In this document: one piece after another, positions 25,385 to 34,151 of the stretch
Position numbering within the stretch: the stretch's first letter is position 1
Layout of the letters: every line of letters starts with the position of its first letter
Assembly: GCF_014653175.1 (NCBI RefSeq)
Contig: NZ_BNAG01000002.1
Location: forward strand, 62,001 to 126,000
DNA length: 64,000 bases
From: Roseivirga thermotolerans
Lineage (GTDB): Bacteria > Bacteroidota > Bacteroidia > Cytophagales > Cyclobacteriaceae
Direction: 5' to 3'
Program-made: the position numbers and the translations under genes
The notes under the pieces: generated by a model
Databases searched by the model: none
What the model was told of the DNA's origin: nothing
What the model saw: the letters and a program-made list of their open reading frames with translations, nothing else

Positions 25385-26002
25385 CTATTTGAAGTCGGGA
25401 ATATGTAAGCTCTCTGTACAAAATTCATATTCATGTTTTTGGTTGGAGCTTACTAATACTAGCTTATCTTCTAAAATAGGCTCTACTGACTTCCTATACC
25501 AGGCTATTCCTGCCGTATCTAAATTGGTAGTGGGTTCGTCTAAAAGGCATATCTCGCTTTGCGAATAAAAACAAAGCCCCAACTTAAGTCTCTGCTTCAT
25601 GCCCGAAGAAAAATTTCGAATAGGTTTTTCGGCACTATTTTGCAGGTACACCAATTCTACAAAGTCATTGATGGTTAACCCTACTTTGAGCTTCTTAAAT
25701 TTAAAATGGAAGGTTAGGAATTCACGAAGGGTAAACTCCTCAATAAGCTCCAGGTATGGTGTAGAAATATCGAAGTGTTGATAGACTAATTCTGTCGGTA
25801 CCGGTTTGTTGTTGAACGTATAGGTGACCTTACCTTCTGAAGCCGGAATATACCCACATAGCACCTGTAAAAAGGTAGATTTACCACTGCCATTGCCGCC
25901 TGTTATAGCACAATGCTTGCCTTTTTCGAAGGCTATGGATAGGTTCCTGAATATCCACTCACGGTTAAATTTTTTACCTAAACCTTCAACCGCAATCTGC
26001 AT
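25385..26002 (-). CDS. stand-alone ABC transporter ATP-binding protein
   Basis: 205 aa nucleotide-binding domain only. Walker A GGNGSGKSTFLQVL near residue 35, signature NFSSGMKQRLKLGL near 128 and Walker B ICLLDEPTTNLD near 150; the H-loop residue is not obvious (VLVSSNQKHEYEF). It starts one base after the lpxA stop, so it is the last gene of the lpx operon. No permease is next to it. It may power a lipid or LPS-related exporter, but this is inference from position. Confidence 0.9.
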   Translation of the reverse strand: MQIAVEGLGKKFNREWIFRNLSIAFEKGKHCAITGGNGSGKSTFLQVLCGYIPASEGKVTYTFNNKPVPTELVYQHFDISTPYLELIEEFTLREFLTFHFKFKKLKVGLTINDFVELVYLQNSAEKPIRNFSSGMKQRLKLGLCFYSQSEICLLDEPTTNLDTAGIAWYRKSVEPILEDKLVLVSSNQKHEYEFCTESLHIPDFK

Positions 26003-26003
26003 A

Positions 26004-26786
26004 TTACTTGGCGCTATATCCTTTCATTACTCCCCGGTCAGAATTTCTAAAGAAATTGATGATTTCATCGCGTTCTTTCGAGGGGGTCATTTCAAGTTCT
26101 ACCAAATCGAGGGCTTTGGAGTTGTTCAACCCTTTAAGGAATATGTAGCGATAAATTTCCTGGATCTCCGCAATCTTCTCGTTGGAGAAACCGCGTCTTC
26201 TAAGGCCAATGGAGTTAATGCCTGCATAGCTGAGGGGTTCACGCCCGGCTTTGGTATAGGGAGGCACATCTTTTCGCACCAATGAACCACCGGAAACCAT
26301 GGTATGGGCACCAATATTCACAAACTGGTGAACAGCGGCTGCTCCGCCAACAATAGCCCAGTCATCGATAGTTACATGGCCGGCCAATTGTACGGCATTC
26401 ACCAAAATACAATTGTCGCCAATTATACAGTCGTGAGCTACGTGTGTATAGGCCATAATCAGGCAGTTCTTGCCAATCACAGTTTTGTTGGTGGCGTCTG
26501 TTCCCCTGTTCAGGGTTACACACTCACGGATTACGGTGTTGTCGCCAACCTCTAAAACGGTGTCTTCACCACCAAATTTCAGGTCTTGAGGAATGGCCGA
26601 GACAACTGCACCGGGGAATATTTTTACGTTTTTACCAATTCTTGCACCTTCCATAATGGTCACGTTGGAGCCTATCCAGGTGCCTTCTTCTATGACCACG
26701 TTTTTGCTAATGGTTACGAAAGGTTCTATCACCACATTTCGCGCAATTTTGGCTTCCGGGTGAATGTATGCTAGGGGTTGATTCAT
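26004..26786 (-). CDS. lpxA: acyl-ACP--UDP-N-acetylglucosamine O-acyltransferase
   Basis: 260 aa, normal length. First step of lipid A synthesis: 3-O-acylation of UDP-GlcNAc by 3-hydroxyacyl-ACP. Hexapeptide-repeat beta-helix from residue 5 (IHPEAKIARNVVIEPFVTISKNVVI) to about 185, with the catalytic His in MAYTHVAHDCIIGDNC near 120, then the alpha-helical C-terminus (INSIGLRRRGFSNEKIAEIQEIYRYIF). The ATG at 26786 overlaps the lpxC-fabZ stop as ATGA; the longer frame to 26825 is rejected. Confidence 0.96.
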   Translation of the reverse strand: MNQPLAYIHPEAKIARNVVIEPFVTISKNVVIEEGTWIGSNVTIMEGARIGKNVKIFPGAVVSAIPQDLKFGGEDTVLEVGDNTVIRECVTLNRGTDATNKTVIGKNCLIMAYTHVAHDCIIGDNCILVNAVQLAGHVTIDDWAIVGGAAAVHQFVNIGAHTMVSGGSLVRKDVPPYTKAGREPLSYAGINSIGLRRRGFSNEKIAEIQEIYRYIFLKGLNNSKALDLVELEMTPSKERDEIINFFRNSDRGVMKGYSAK

Positions 26787-28171
26787 TGATTCTTTACAAT
26801 TCTTGCGGTCATAGATGCTTCGCACACCAGGGTGTTTCCAACGTAGGCGTATCCATTCATTTGAGCAATGCCTCGTTTGATTGGAGCCGTGAGTTCACAC
26901 TTGAACTTGATGGTGTCTCCGGGGATGACCATTTTTCTGAATTTACATTTGTCGATACCGAGGAAATAGGGTGTGTAGTTCTCAGGATCGGGTACGGTGT
27001 TCAAGACAAGGATACCACCAATTTGAGCCATAGCTTCAATTTGTAGCACTCCCGGCATTACCGGGTTTCCGGGGAAATGGCCTGTAAAAAAGGGTTCGTT
27101 AACGGTAACATTCTTTATACCTGCTACGGTAGTTTCATCCAGATGAAATATCTTGTCTATCAGCAAAAACGGATATCGGTGAGGTAGAATTTGTGTGATT
27201 TGGTTGATATCCATTACCGGCTCAACGTTCGGGTCGTAATATGGTGCTGAGCTCTTATTGGCCATCATAGCCTTCTTTAATTTTTTGGCAAATGCTACGT
27301 TGGCAGCATGCCCGGGCCTTGCGGCCAGTATTTGTGCTTTTATGGGGCGGCCAACGAGCGCTAAATCTCCTACTACATCCAATAGTTTATGGCGGGCAGG
27401 TTCATTGCGGTGTCTAAGTTCAACATTGTTTAGAATGCCCTCCTTCTTTACCTCTACTTTGGGTTTGTTAAACAAACCGGCCAGGTAATCAAGCTCCTCG
27501 TCTTTAACCACTCGGTCTACCACCACAATGGCATTGTTTAGGTCGCCACCTCGAATGAGGTTGTTTTTATAGAGCATTTCCAGTTCGTGCAGAAAACAGA
27601 AAGTTCTGCTCGAGGCAATGTCTTTTTTAAAGTCTTGAATATCGGTTAGCGAAGCATGCTGGCTACCTAGTACTGGCGAGTTGTAATCGACCATTACCGT
27701 AACCCGAAAATCGTCTAGAGGGAGTGCTGCAATTTCTACGTCTCTTTCCGGGTCGCGGTACATTATGCTTTCGGTGACCTCCAGAAAGTTTCGCAGTGCA
27801 TTTTGCTGCTGTACGCCCACCTTCTCCAAAGCCTCGATAAACATTTTAGAGCTGCCGTCCAATATTGGAGGCTCGGGCCCATCAATTTTAATGAGTACGT
27901 TGTCTATTTCCAGGCCTACTAAAGCAGCCAGAGTATGTTCTACGGTATTCACCCGGGCTCCATTGTGTTCTATGGTAGTGCCTCTCGAAAGGTCTACAAC
28001 ATAGTCTACATCAGCATCTACAACCGGCTGGTCGGGCAAGTCAATTCGCTGGAATTTAATGCCGTGGTTAGGTGGGGCAGGAGTGAAGGTCATATTGGCA
28101 GTGACACCCGTATGGAGGCCAACTCCAGATACCGTTATGGATTCCCTAATCGTATGCTGCTTTGTCTTCAT
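26783..28171 (-). CDS. lpxC-fabZ: bifunctional LpxC-FabZ (deacetylase / 3-hydroxyacyl-ACP dehydratase)
   Basis: 462 aa fusion, standard in Bacteroidota. LpxC half (1-305): VSGVGLHTG at the start, zinc His in [10 protein letters not shown] near residue 79, second ligand pair in [16 protein letters not shown] near 235-245, and catalytic His in [10 protein letters not shown] near 265. FabZ half (about 315-462): [13 protein letters not shown], then [23 protein letters not shown] with catalytic His and Glu. The first half deacetylates UDP-3-O-acyl-GlcNAc (committed step of lipid A); the second dehydrates 3-hydroxyacyl-ACP in fatty-acid synthesis. Fusion links the competing uses of hydroxyacyl-ACP. 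Confidence 0.97.
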   Translation of the reverse strand: MKTKQHTIRESITVSGVGLHTGVTANMTFTPAPPNHGIKFQRIDLPDQPVVDADVDYVVDLSRGTTIEHNGARVNTVEHTLAALVGLEIDNVLIKIDGPEPPILDGSSKMFIEALEKVGVQQQNALRNFLEVTESIMYRDPERDVEIAALPLDDFRVTVMVDYNSPVLGSQHASLTDIQDFKKDIASSRTFCFLHELEMLYKNNLIRGGDLNNAIVVVDRVVKDEELDYLAGLFNKPKVEVKKEGILNNVELRHRNEPARHKLLDVVGDLALVGRPIKAQILAARPGHAANVAFAKKLKKAMMANKSSAPYYDPNVEPVMDINQITQILPHRYPFLLIDKIFHLDETTVAGIKNVTVNEPFFTGHFPGNPVMPGVLQIEAMAQIGGILVLNTVPDPENYTPYFLGIDKCKFRKMVIPGDTIKFKCELTAPIKRGIAQMNGYAYVGNTLVCEASMTARIVKNQ

Positions 28172-28195
28172 GCTTTCTGCGAAAATGCCGCAAAT

Positions 28196-29218
28196 TTATA
28201 ACTTTTTTTCCAGTTCCTTGACCCGTTCAATAAGATTAGGAAGGTTGCGGAGAATAACGCTTGCCCGCAGAAAATCTTTGTGTTCCATAATAGGTGAGCC
28301 GAACCAGACTTTGCCCTCCTGACTAATGGTTTTAGGCACACCCGCCTGGGGGCCGATAATGGTTTTGTTGGCAATACTTAAATGGCCGGTAATACCTGCT
28401 TGTCCGCCTATTTGGCAATTTTCTCCGATTTTGGCACTTCCTGAAAGCCCGGCTTGAGAGGCTATTGCCGTATTTTTACCCACTTCAACATTGTGAGCTA
28501 TTTGCACCAGGTTGTCTATTTTGGCTCCCTTACGAATTACTGTAGATCCCATAGTTGCACAGTCTATGGTGGTATTGGCTCCTATATCTACGTTGTCTTC
28601 TATAATTACATTTCCGGTTTGAGGAATGCTTTTGTACGTGCCATCGGCTTGGGGTGCAAAACCAAACCCATCGCTGCCAACAACCACTCCTGAATGCAGA
28701 ACGCAGTTGGAGCCTATTTTGCAATTGGCATATACCTTTACTCCGGGATATAGAATGGTATTATCGCCTACTTCTACATGGTCTCCCAAATACACCTGCG
28801 GATATATTTTGGTGTTTTTGCCCACTTTAACGTTTTCGCCCAGATACGAAAAAGCCCCCAAATACACCTGTTCTCCATAGCTGGCCGACTCGTGCTGAAA
28901 AGAAGGCTGCTCGATGCCTGTTTTTACTTTGGCTGTCATTTTTTCGTACTCCTCGAGCAATCGGGCAAAAGCACTATAAGGGTCATCGACCCGAATAAGA
29001 GCTCCTTTAACCGGCTTTTCGGGTGCAAAATCACTTTTTACAATAACTGCACTTGCGCTAGTTGAGTAAATGTATGGTAGGTACTTGGGGTTGGCCAGAA
29101 AGGCTATGCTACCCGGAGTGGCTTCTTCAATCTTCTCCAGACGGTTCACCCTGGCTGTTCCATCTCCTTCTACTTTTCCTCCCAAAAGAGAGGCCACTTG
29201 TTCTACAGATATTTCCAT
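28196..29218 (-). CDS. lpxD: UDP-3-O-acylglucosamine N-acyltransferase
   Basis: 340 aa from the ATG at 29218 (MEISVEQVASLLGGKVEG). N-terminal uridine-binding domain to about residue 100, left-handed beta-helix of hexapeptide repeats from VYLGAFSYLGENVKVGKNTKIYPQVYLGDHVEV through about 300, with the catalytic His in NLVQIAHNVEVG near 240, and a short C-terminal helix. Adds the N-linked 3-hydroxyacyl chain in lipid A synthesis. A TAnnTTTG element 20 bases upstream supports the start; the longer frame to 29263 would begin ahead of it. Confidence 0.96.
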   Translation of the reverse strand: MEISVEQVASLLGGKVEGDGTARVNRLEKIEEATPGSIAFLANPKYLPYIYSTSASAVIVKSDFAPEKPVKGALIRVDDPYSAFARLLEEYEKMTAKVKTGIEQPSFQHESASYGEQVYLGAFSYLGENVKVGKNTKIYPQVYLGDHVEVGDNTILYPGVKVYANCKIGSNCVLHSGVVVGSDGFGFAPQADGTYKSIPQTGNVIIEDNVDIGANTTIDCATMGSTVIRKGAKIDNLVQIAHNVEVGKNTAIASQAGLSGSAKIGENCQIGGQAGITGHLSIANKTIIGPQAGVPKTISQEGKVWFGSPIMEHKDFLRASVILRNLPNLIERVKELEKKL

Positions 29219-29235
29219 GGTTATATTTCTGAGAG

Positions 29236-30468
29236 TCACAAATTTATGTCTTTTGGCCAGCATCGATAGTACTTGCGCACTATTTTACTCATGGCCTTAA
29301 TGTTAGGCAGGTCAGCAGCTTCTACTACATCTCTCACCTCGCCATTTTTAGAGACAATCATTATCTTTTTATCGTTGGCCAGATAGGCATTATTGGTTAC
29401 CTGGCCTGTTGAAAAGAAGTACTTTACATCTTTGGGTTTTATGCCGTAAGCCTCGGCAATTTTAGTCTGAAACGCTTCTTTTTCTTCCCTGCTGGTAGGT
29501 TCCTGGCTAAAATGTATTTTAAAGAGTTCCCGGTTCAGTAACATTTGGCACAGTTTGGAGAGTATTGGGTCTTTATGTTTAGCCCAAATTTTAATGGCTC
29601 CCCAGAGATCATAATCATCAAGGTCTAAGAAGGCTTCCAGTGTCTTGGGGTTCTCGGCAAATTGTTCCAGACCTATTTCCTGTTCAAAAAACAGCCTGAG
29701 GCTGTCACTCATAAATAGAGTTTCCGGCTGCTTCCGGGTTAGCTTTTTTGCTCTGTTAATAATAGATACCAGCATTTTTTCGGCACTTACACCCGCTTTG
29801 TGCAGGTATACCTGCCAGTACATAAGGCGTCTGGCACTCAAAAAGTTTTCTATGCTGTAAATTCCTTTTTCCTCTACCACCAGTTGGCCGTCTTTTACAT
29901 CGAGCATTTTAATGATGCGGTCGGCCCCTATGGTCCCCTCTGATACTCCGGAAAAGAAGCTATCGCGTTTTAGGTAGTCGAGTCGGTCTATGTCTAACTG
30001 ACTGGAAACCAGTTGGTGTAGAAAGGGTTTGTGACAACTGCCGTTGAATATATCGAGTGCCATTGTGAGTGCACCATTAAACTCCTGATTCAGCCGCGAA
30101 ATAATTATGCGGCTCAGGTGTTCGTGCGGTACATCTTCCAGTAGGCTAAATTCCAGAGCATGAGAGAAGGGGCCATGGCCCACATCGTGTAACAAAATGG
30201 CAATAAGAGCACCTTCATATTCACTTTCTGAAATTTCTACACCTTTGTTTCTCAGGTTGTCCAGGGTTATAGACATGAGGTGCATAGCACCCAGCGCATG
30301 GTGAAACCGAGTGTGGTGAGCACCGGGATAAACCAACTCTGCCAACCCCATTTGTTTAATACGTCTGAGGCGTTGAAAACTAGGGTGGTTTATAATATCG
30401 AAAATCAGCTCATTTCTGATGGTGATGAACCCGTAGACCGGGTCATTGATTATCTTCCGCTTGTTCAA
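29236..30468 (-). CDS. HD domain phosphohydrolase (SAMHD1/dGTPase-like)
   Basis: 410 aa. The HD metal site is complete: RFHHALGAMHL near residue 54 (His), LLHDVGHGPFSHALE near 92 (His-Asp), and Asp in LDIDRLDYLKRDSFF near 157. This arrangement fits bacterial SAMHD1-type dNTP triphosphohydrolases, which cut dNTPs to nucleoside and triphosphate. The start is TTG (MNKRKIINDPVYGF), with no ATG near; this opening is typical of the family. Divergent from porX with a 50-base gap and upstream of lpxD. Confidence 0.92.
   Translation of the reverse strand: MNKRKIINDPVYGFITIRNELIFDIINHPSFQRLRRIKQMGLAELVYPGAHHTRFHHALGAMHLMSITLDNLRNKGVEISESEYEGALIAILLHDVGHGPFSHALEFSLLEDVPHEHLSRIIISRLNQEFNGALTMALDIFNGSCHKPFLHQLVSSQLDIDRLDYLKRDSFFSGVSEGTIGADRIIKMLDVKDGQLVVEEKGIYSIENFLSARRLMYWQVYLHKAGVSAEKMLVSIINRAKKLTRKQPETLFMSDSLRLFFEQEIGLEQFAENPKTLEAFLDLDDYDLWGAIKIWAKHKDPILSKLCQMLLNRELFKIHFSQEPTSREEKEAFQTKIAEAYGIKPKDVKYFFSTGQVTNNAYLANDKKIMIVSKNGEVRDVVEAADLPNIKAMSKIVRKYYRCWPKDINL
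29239..29246 (-). promoter_or_regulatory. Bacteroidota -7 element TAAATTTG for lpxD
   Basis: Exact TAnnTTTG on the minus strand, overlapping the last codons of the HD gene, so the lpx genes can be transcribed separately from it. Confidence 0.55.
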
Positions 30469-30518
30469 ACTTTGTGCTTTAATTCTCTTAAATTCGAGCT
30501 TCTTCTCAATTTTGATTC

Positions 30519-32081
30519 ATGCAAAGATATAACATTTTGTGGGCTGATGACGAGATCGATCTGCTGAAACCGCATATCCTTTTTCTAAAAGACAGAGGCT
30601 ATGATGTGACACCCGTAACCAGTGGTGCCGATGCCATTGAGGCGGTGGAGCAAAAACCCTTTGATCTTGTTTTTTTAGATGAAAATATGCCGGGTATGAC
30701 GGGCCTGGAAACACTGAGCTATATTAAAGGAAGCCGTCCGGCTCTTCCTGTGGTTATGATTACCAAAAACGAGGAAGAACACATAATGGAAGAAGCTATT
30801 GGTGCTAAAATTGCCGATTACCTCATAAAGCCACTTAACCCCAATCAGATACTTATTTCGGTAAAGAAACTGCTGGACAATCGCAGACTAGTGAGCGAAC
30901 GAACCAACCTACATTATCAGCAAGATTTCAGGAATATCAGCATGAAGGTCAATGACTGGATCGACCACCACGAATGGGCCGAAATCTATAAAAAGCTGGT
31001 GTATTGGGAACTGGAAATTGAGGGGACGGAAAACAAGAGTATGGCGGAGGTTCTGGAAATGCAGAAAGTAGAGGCTAATGCTAATTTTGCCCGTTTTGTG
31101 GCCGAAAACTATTCGGAATGGCTTAATAATCCGGAGGCTGATAGACCGCTAATGTCGCACCAATTGCTTGCCAATAAGGTGTTTCCTGCCCTTAACGACT
31201 CTCCGGCCTTTCTCATTATTATCGATAACCTGAGGTTCGACCAGTGGAAAATTATTGAGCGCGATATTCTTGGCTATTTCAACCTGATGGAAGAAACAGC
31301 CTACTATTCTATATTGCCAACAACGACAGCCTATGCCCGAAATGCTATCTTTTCCGGTGAACTGCCTCTGGCCATGAGCCGGAAGTATCCGCAATTGTGG
31401 GTACATGACGATGACAGCGAAGAAGGCAAGAACAACAATGAGGAGGCATTTTTAAAGGAGAACCTTAAGAAGCATCGACTGAATGTTAAAACGAGCTATC
31501 ACAAAATAATCCATGCTAATCAGGGTAAGCAACTCAACGATAACTTCAATAACCTGCTTAACAACCAGCTCAACGTAGTGGTCTACAACTTTGTAGACAT
31601 GTTGTCGCATGCTAGAACAGACATTCGAATGATTAAAGAATTGGCGGCCGATGAAGCGGCCTACAGGTCGCTGACCAAGTCGTGGTTTCTGCACTCTCCT
31701 TTGTTCGATTTGCTGCGGCTCATTGCAGATAAGGGTTTGCGGGTAATGATTACTACAGACCATGGCACTTACAGAGTGAAACGCCCTTTTAAAATTGCTG
31801 GCGACAGAAATGTGAATACTAACCTTCGTTATAAGCAGGGTAAGAATTTGGGCTACCATGGTACTGACGGAATTTTTGAGGTACGAAAACCAGAAGAGCT
31901 CCATTTGCCAAAACCCAATGTGTCTACCTCGTATGTATTTGCTACAGACGATACTTTCTTTGCCTACCCGAACAATTACAATCACTACGTTAAGTATTAC
32001 AGAGATACTTTTCAGCATGGTGGCGTATCGCTAGAAGAAATGATAATTCCTTTTATTTCATTAATTTCGAAGAGGGCTTAA
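30519..32081 (+). CDS. porX: PorX-type response regulator with PglZ phosphatase domain
   Basis: 520 aa. Receiver domain (1-120): WADDEIDLLKPH, phospho-Asp in LVFLDENMPGMTG near residue 54, and Lys in DYLIKPLNPNQIL near 104. A helical linker follows (about 130-205), then a PglZ/alkaline-phosphatase-superfamily domain with FLIIIDNLRFDQW near 228, the nucleophile Thr region SILPTTTAYARNAIF near 265, VDMLSHARTD near 358 and TTDHGTYRVKRP near 408. PorX with the PorY kinase controls type IX secretion genes in Porphyromonas and Flavobacterium. It lacks a DNA-binding domain and acts with a sigma factor or via its phosphodiesterase activity. porY is not in this window. Confidence 0.95.
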   Translation: MQRYNILWADDEIDLLKPHILFLKDRGYDVTPVTSGADAIEAVEQKPFDLVFLDENMPGMTGLETLSYIKGSRPALPVVMITKNEEEHIMEEAIGAKIADYLIKPLNPNQILISVKKLLDNRRLVSERTNLHYQQDFRNISMKVNDWIDHHEWAEIYKKLVYWELEIEGTENKSMAEVLEMQKVEANANFARFVAENYSEWLNNPEADRPLMSHQLLANKVFPALNDSPAFLIIIDNLRFDQWKIIERDILGYFNLMEETAYYSILPTTTAYARNAIFSGELPLAMSRKYPQLWVHDDDSEEGKNNNEEAFLKENLKKHRLNVKTSYHKIIHANQGKQLNDNFNNLLNNQLNVVVYNFVDMLSHARTDIRMIKELAADEAAYRSLTKSWFLHSPLFDLLRLIADKGLRVMITTDHGTYRVKRPFKIAGDRNVNTNLRYKQGKNLGYHGTDGIFEVRKPEELHLPKPNVSTSYVFATDDTFFAYPNNYNHYVKYYRDTFQHGGVSLEEMIIPFISLISKRA

Positions 32082-32090
32082 AGCAGGAGA

Positions 32091-32516
32091 ATGAAGCTAA
32101 AGGCAAACAGTGTGGGAGACCTCCCTGAATTGGCCTCCAAGATGGTTGAATGGGCCGGAGGTGAAAAGATTTGGGTATTGAATGGAGAAATGGGAGCCGG
32201 GAAAACAACACTTTCTAAGGCTATCGGTCAGGTACTAGGAGTAATAGATACGGTGCAAAGCCCAACATTTTCTATCGTCAACGAATACCTGACATTATCA
32301 GGAGATTCGATTTACCACTTCGATTTTTATCGCCTGAAACATCCTGAAGAGGCTTTGGCCATTGGGGTAGAAGAATACTTCGATTCCGGCAATTTATGTT
32401 TGATCGAATGGCCACAGAAAATAGGTAACTTGTTGCCCGAAAGGCATTTGGCTATACGTATTGAAGACTTAGGTAACGAACAACGAGAATTTACATTAAC
32501 GCATAATGGCAGGTAA
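32091..32516 (+). CDS. tsaE: tRNA threonylcarbamoyladenosine biosynthesis ATPase
   Basis: 141 aa. Walker A GEMGAGKTTLSKAIG near residue 33, then QSPTFSIVNEYL near 60, the HFDFYRLKHPEEALAIGVEEYF signature near 83 and LIEWP near 111. TsaE works with TsaB and TsaD to make t6A37 in ANN-decoding tRNAs. AGGAG lies just upstream of the ATG, an unusually clear Shine-Dalgarno for this phylum. It overlaps ald by 11 bases. Confidence 0.96.
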   Translation: MKLKANSVGDLPELASKMVEWAGGEKIWVLNGEMGAGKTTLSKAIGQVLGVIDTVQSPTFSIVNEYLTLSGDSIYHFDFYRLKHPEEALAIGVEEYFDSGNLCLIEWPQKIGNLLPERHLAIRIEDLGNEQREFTLTHNGR

Positions 32517-33732
32517 GGAAAAAACAGGGTTTGCTCAATTGGCTAAAGAGGGTAGTTTATATCCTCAGGAGCAATTACTCAAGGTAAAATCCGGGGCTAA
32601 AAACATGCTCATTTCTGTGCCCAAAGAGGTGTCTTTTCAAGAAAACCGGGTAAGTCTTACTCCAGCCGCAGTGGGTATACTGGTAGCTAATGGCCATGAG
32701 GTGCAGGTGGAGCAAGGAGCGGGCGAACATGCTCATTTTTCAGATGCAGAGTATGCTGAAAACGGGGCCAATATTGTGTACTCTAAGAAAGAGGCTTTTG
32801 AAGCAAACCTTATTGTGAAGGTAGAACCACCAACCAGTGAAGAAATTGACCTGATGAAGTCAGGGGCTACGGTATTTTCGGCCATGCAACTAGCCAATAC
32901 CTCGGCTGCCTATTACGAAGCGCTTAATAAAAAGAAGATCAGTGCACTGGGTTTTGAGTTGCTTCAAGACAAAGCCGGAGGCTTGCCTATAGTGAATGCA
33001 ATGAGCGAACTGGCCGGCAGTTTGGCCATACCCATAGCGGTAGAGTATCTGAGCACAGCCAATGGCGGAAAAGGAATCATTCTGGGAGGTATAACAGGAG
33101 TACCACCCACACGCGTAATTATTTTAGGAGCAGGTACTGTGGCAGAATATGCCTCCAGAGCTGCCTTAGGATTGGGGGCAGAAGTGCGTATTTTCGACAA
33201 CGAAATTTACAAGCTCAGAAGAATAAAGCACAAGCTGGGTAATCAGGCTTTTACTGCGGTAATAGATAGTGTCACGCTGAGTCAGTCTCTACTCTCGGCC
33301 GATGTAGTGATAGGAGCGCTTAGAGCCGAAAAAGGCAGAGCCCGATGCGTAGTAACTGAAGAAATGGTAGCTAGTATGAAACCCGGTTCGGTTATAATTG
33401 ATGTTTCCATAGATCAGGGCGGCTGTATAGAAACTTCTGAGATTACCACGCACGATGAACCGGTATTCAGAAAGTTTGATGTGATTCACTATTGTGTGCC
33501 GAATATTGCTTCCAGAGCTGCAAGAACAGCCACTACAGCCCTCAGCAACATACTTACTCCCGTGCTGCTTAAATTGGCCGAAACAGGTGGAATTGATGAT
33601 ATGATGTATGCGTACAGTTGGTTTAGCCAGGGTATTTATGCCTACAAAGGCTGTACAACACATCTGGAAATTGCCAAGCGATTTAACCTGCCATACAAAG
33701 ATTTAAGTCTGCTGATGGCCGCACGGTTTTAG
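32506..33732 (+). CDS. ald: alanine dehydrogenase
   Basis: 408 aa. Reversible oxidative deamination of L-alanine to pyruvate with NAD. After an extension of about 33 residues (FAQLAKEGSLYPQEQLLKV, common in Bacteroidota) comes ISVPKEVSFQENRVSLTP, the pyruvate-binding opening with Lys and Arg. The catalytic region is GATVFSAMQLANTSAAYY, the NAD-binding Rossmann motif is VIILGAGTVAEYASRAALGLGAEVRIFDN near residue 205, and the C-terminal domain has HYCVPNIASRAARTAT. The start overlaps tsaE. The end overlaps the convergent BLUF gene by 4 bases. Confidence 0.95.
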   Translation: MAGKEKTGFAQLAKEGSLYPQEQLLKVKSGAKNMLISVPKEVSFQENRVSLTPAAVGILVANGHEVQVEQGAGEHAHFSDAEYAENGANIVYSKKEAFEANLIVKVEPPTSEEIDLMKSGATVFSAMQLANTSAAYYEALNKKKISALGFELLQDKAGGLPIVNAMSELAGSLAIPIAVEYLSTANGGKGIILGGITGVPPTRVIILGAGTVAEYASRAALGLGAEVRIFDNEIYKLRRIKHKLGNQAFTAVIDSVTLSQSLLSADVVIGALRAEKGRARCVVTEEMVASMKPGSVIIDVSIDQGGCIETSEITTHDEPVFRKFDVIHYCVPNIASRAARTATTALSNILTPVLLKLAETGGIDDMMYAYSWFSQGIYAYKGCTTHLEIAKRFNLPYKDLSLLMAARF

Positions 33733-34151
33733 TCTTTTACTATTTGGCTACTCAATGCTGTAAAGAGGCTCTTGGCTATTGTGCTTTCTTTCTTTTCAGA
33801 GTCAATTTCGGTAAACTCGGTTACTCCGGAGTGATCTTTCAGGTTTTTATCGTCCAGTGTTTTAAAGGCCATCGTCCAGTTGGGGTAAATGCGGTACTCA
33901 CTTTCCTTCATATGCAGTAGCAATACATCGTAGTGGCGTGGGTCATGTTTTATCCGATCGAATAAATCGAGTAAAACCTGGAATTCTCCTTCCAGTATTT
34001 GTAAAAACTGCCCACCATGAAAGAGCAAACAGCCTGTAATATGGTTGGCTTCGTTGAAGCTTCTGGCAGTAGAAAGTATGTCATTAAAATCTTTTTCGCT
34101 AAGTCCGGAACTGGCCGTACTTCTGTAAATGAGTTCGTATAGCATAGGCAT
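33729..34151 (-). CDS. BLUF domain blue-light photoreceptor
   Basis: 140 aa, a stand-alone BLUF protein binding FAD. The flavin-contacting residues known for AppA and PixD are present: Tyr in LYELIYRSTA (residue 9), Asn in FNEANHITGCLLF (near 35), Gln in GGQFLQILEG (near 48), and a Trp in RIYPNWTMAF near 90. The C-terminal 40 residues (SGVTEFTEIDSEKKESTIAKSLFTAL) probably form an amphipathic helix for output by protein contact. ATG at 34151 or 34145. It is convergent with ald; the output partner is unknown. Confidence 0.93.
   Translation of the reverse strand: MPMLYELIYRSTASSGLSEKDFNDILSTARSFNEANHITGCLLFHGGQFLQILEGEFQVLLDLFDRIKHDPRHYDVLLLHMKESEYRIYPNWTMAFKTLDDKNLKDHSGVTEFTEIDSEKKESTIAKSLFTALSSQIVKD

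Noticed and set aside
26787-26825. Longer N-terminus for LpxA
   Set aside because: LpxA homologues begin at [12 protein letters not shown], and the ATG at 26786 gives the expected ATGA overlap with lpxC-fabZ.
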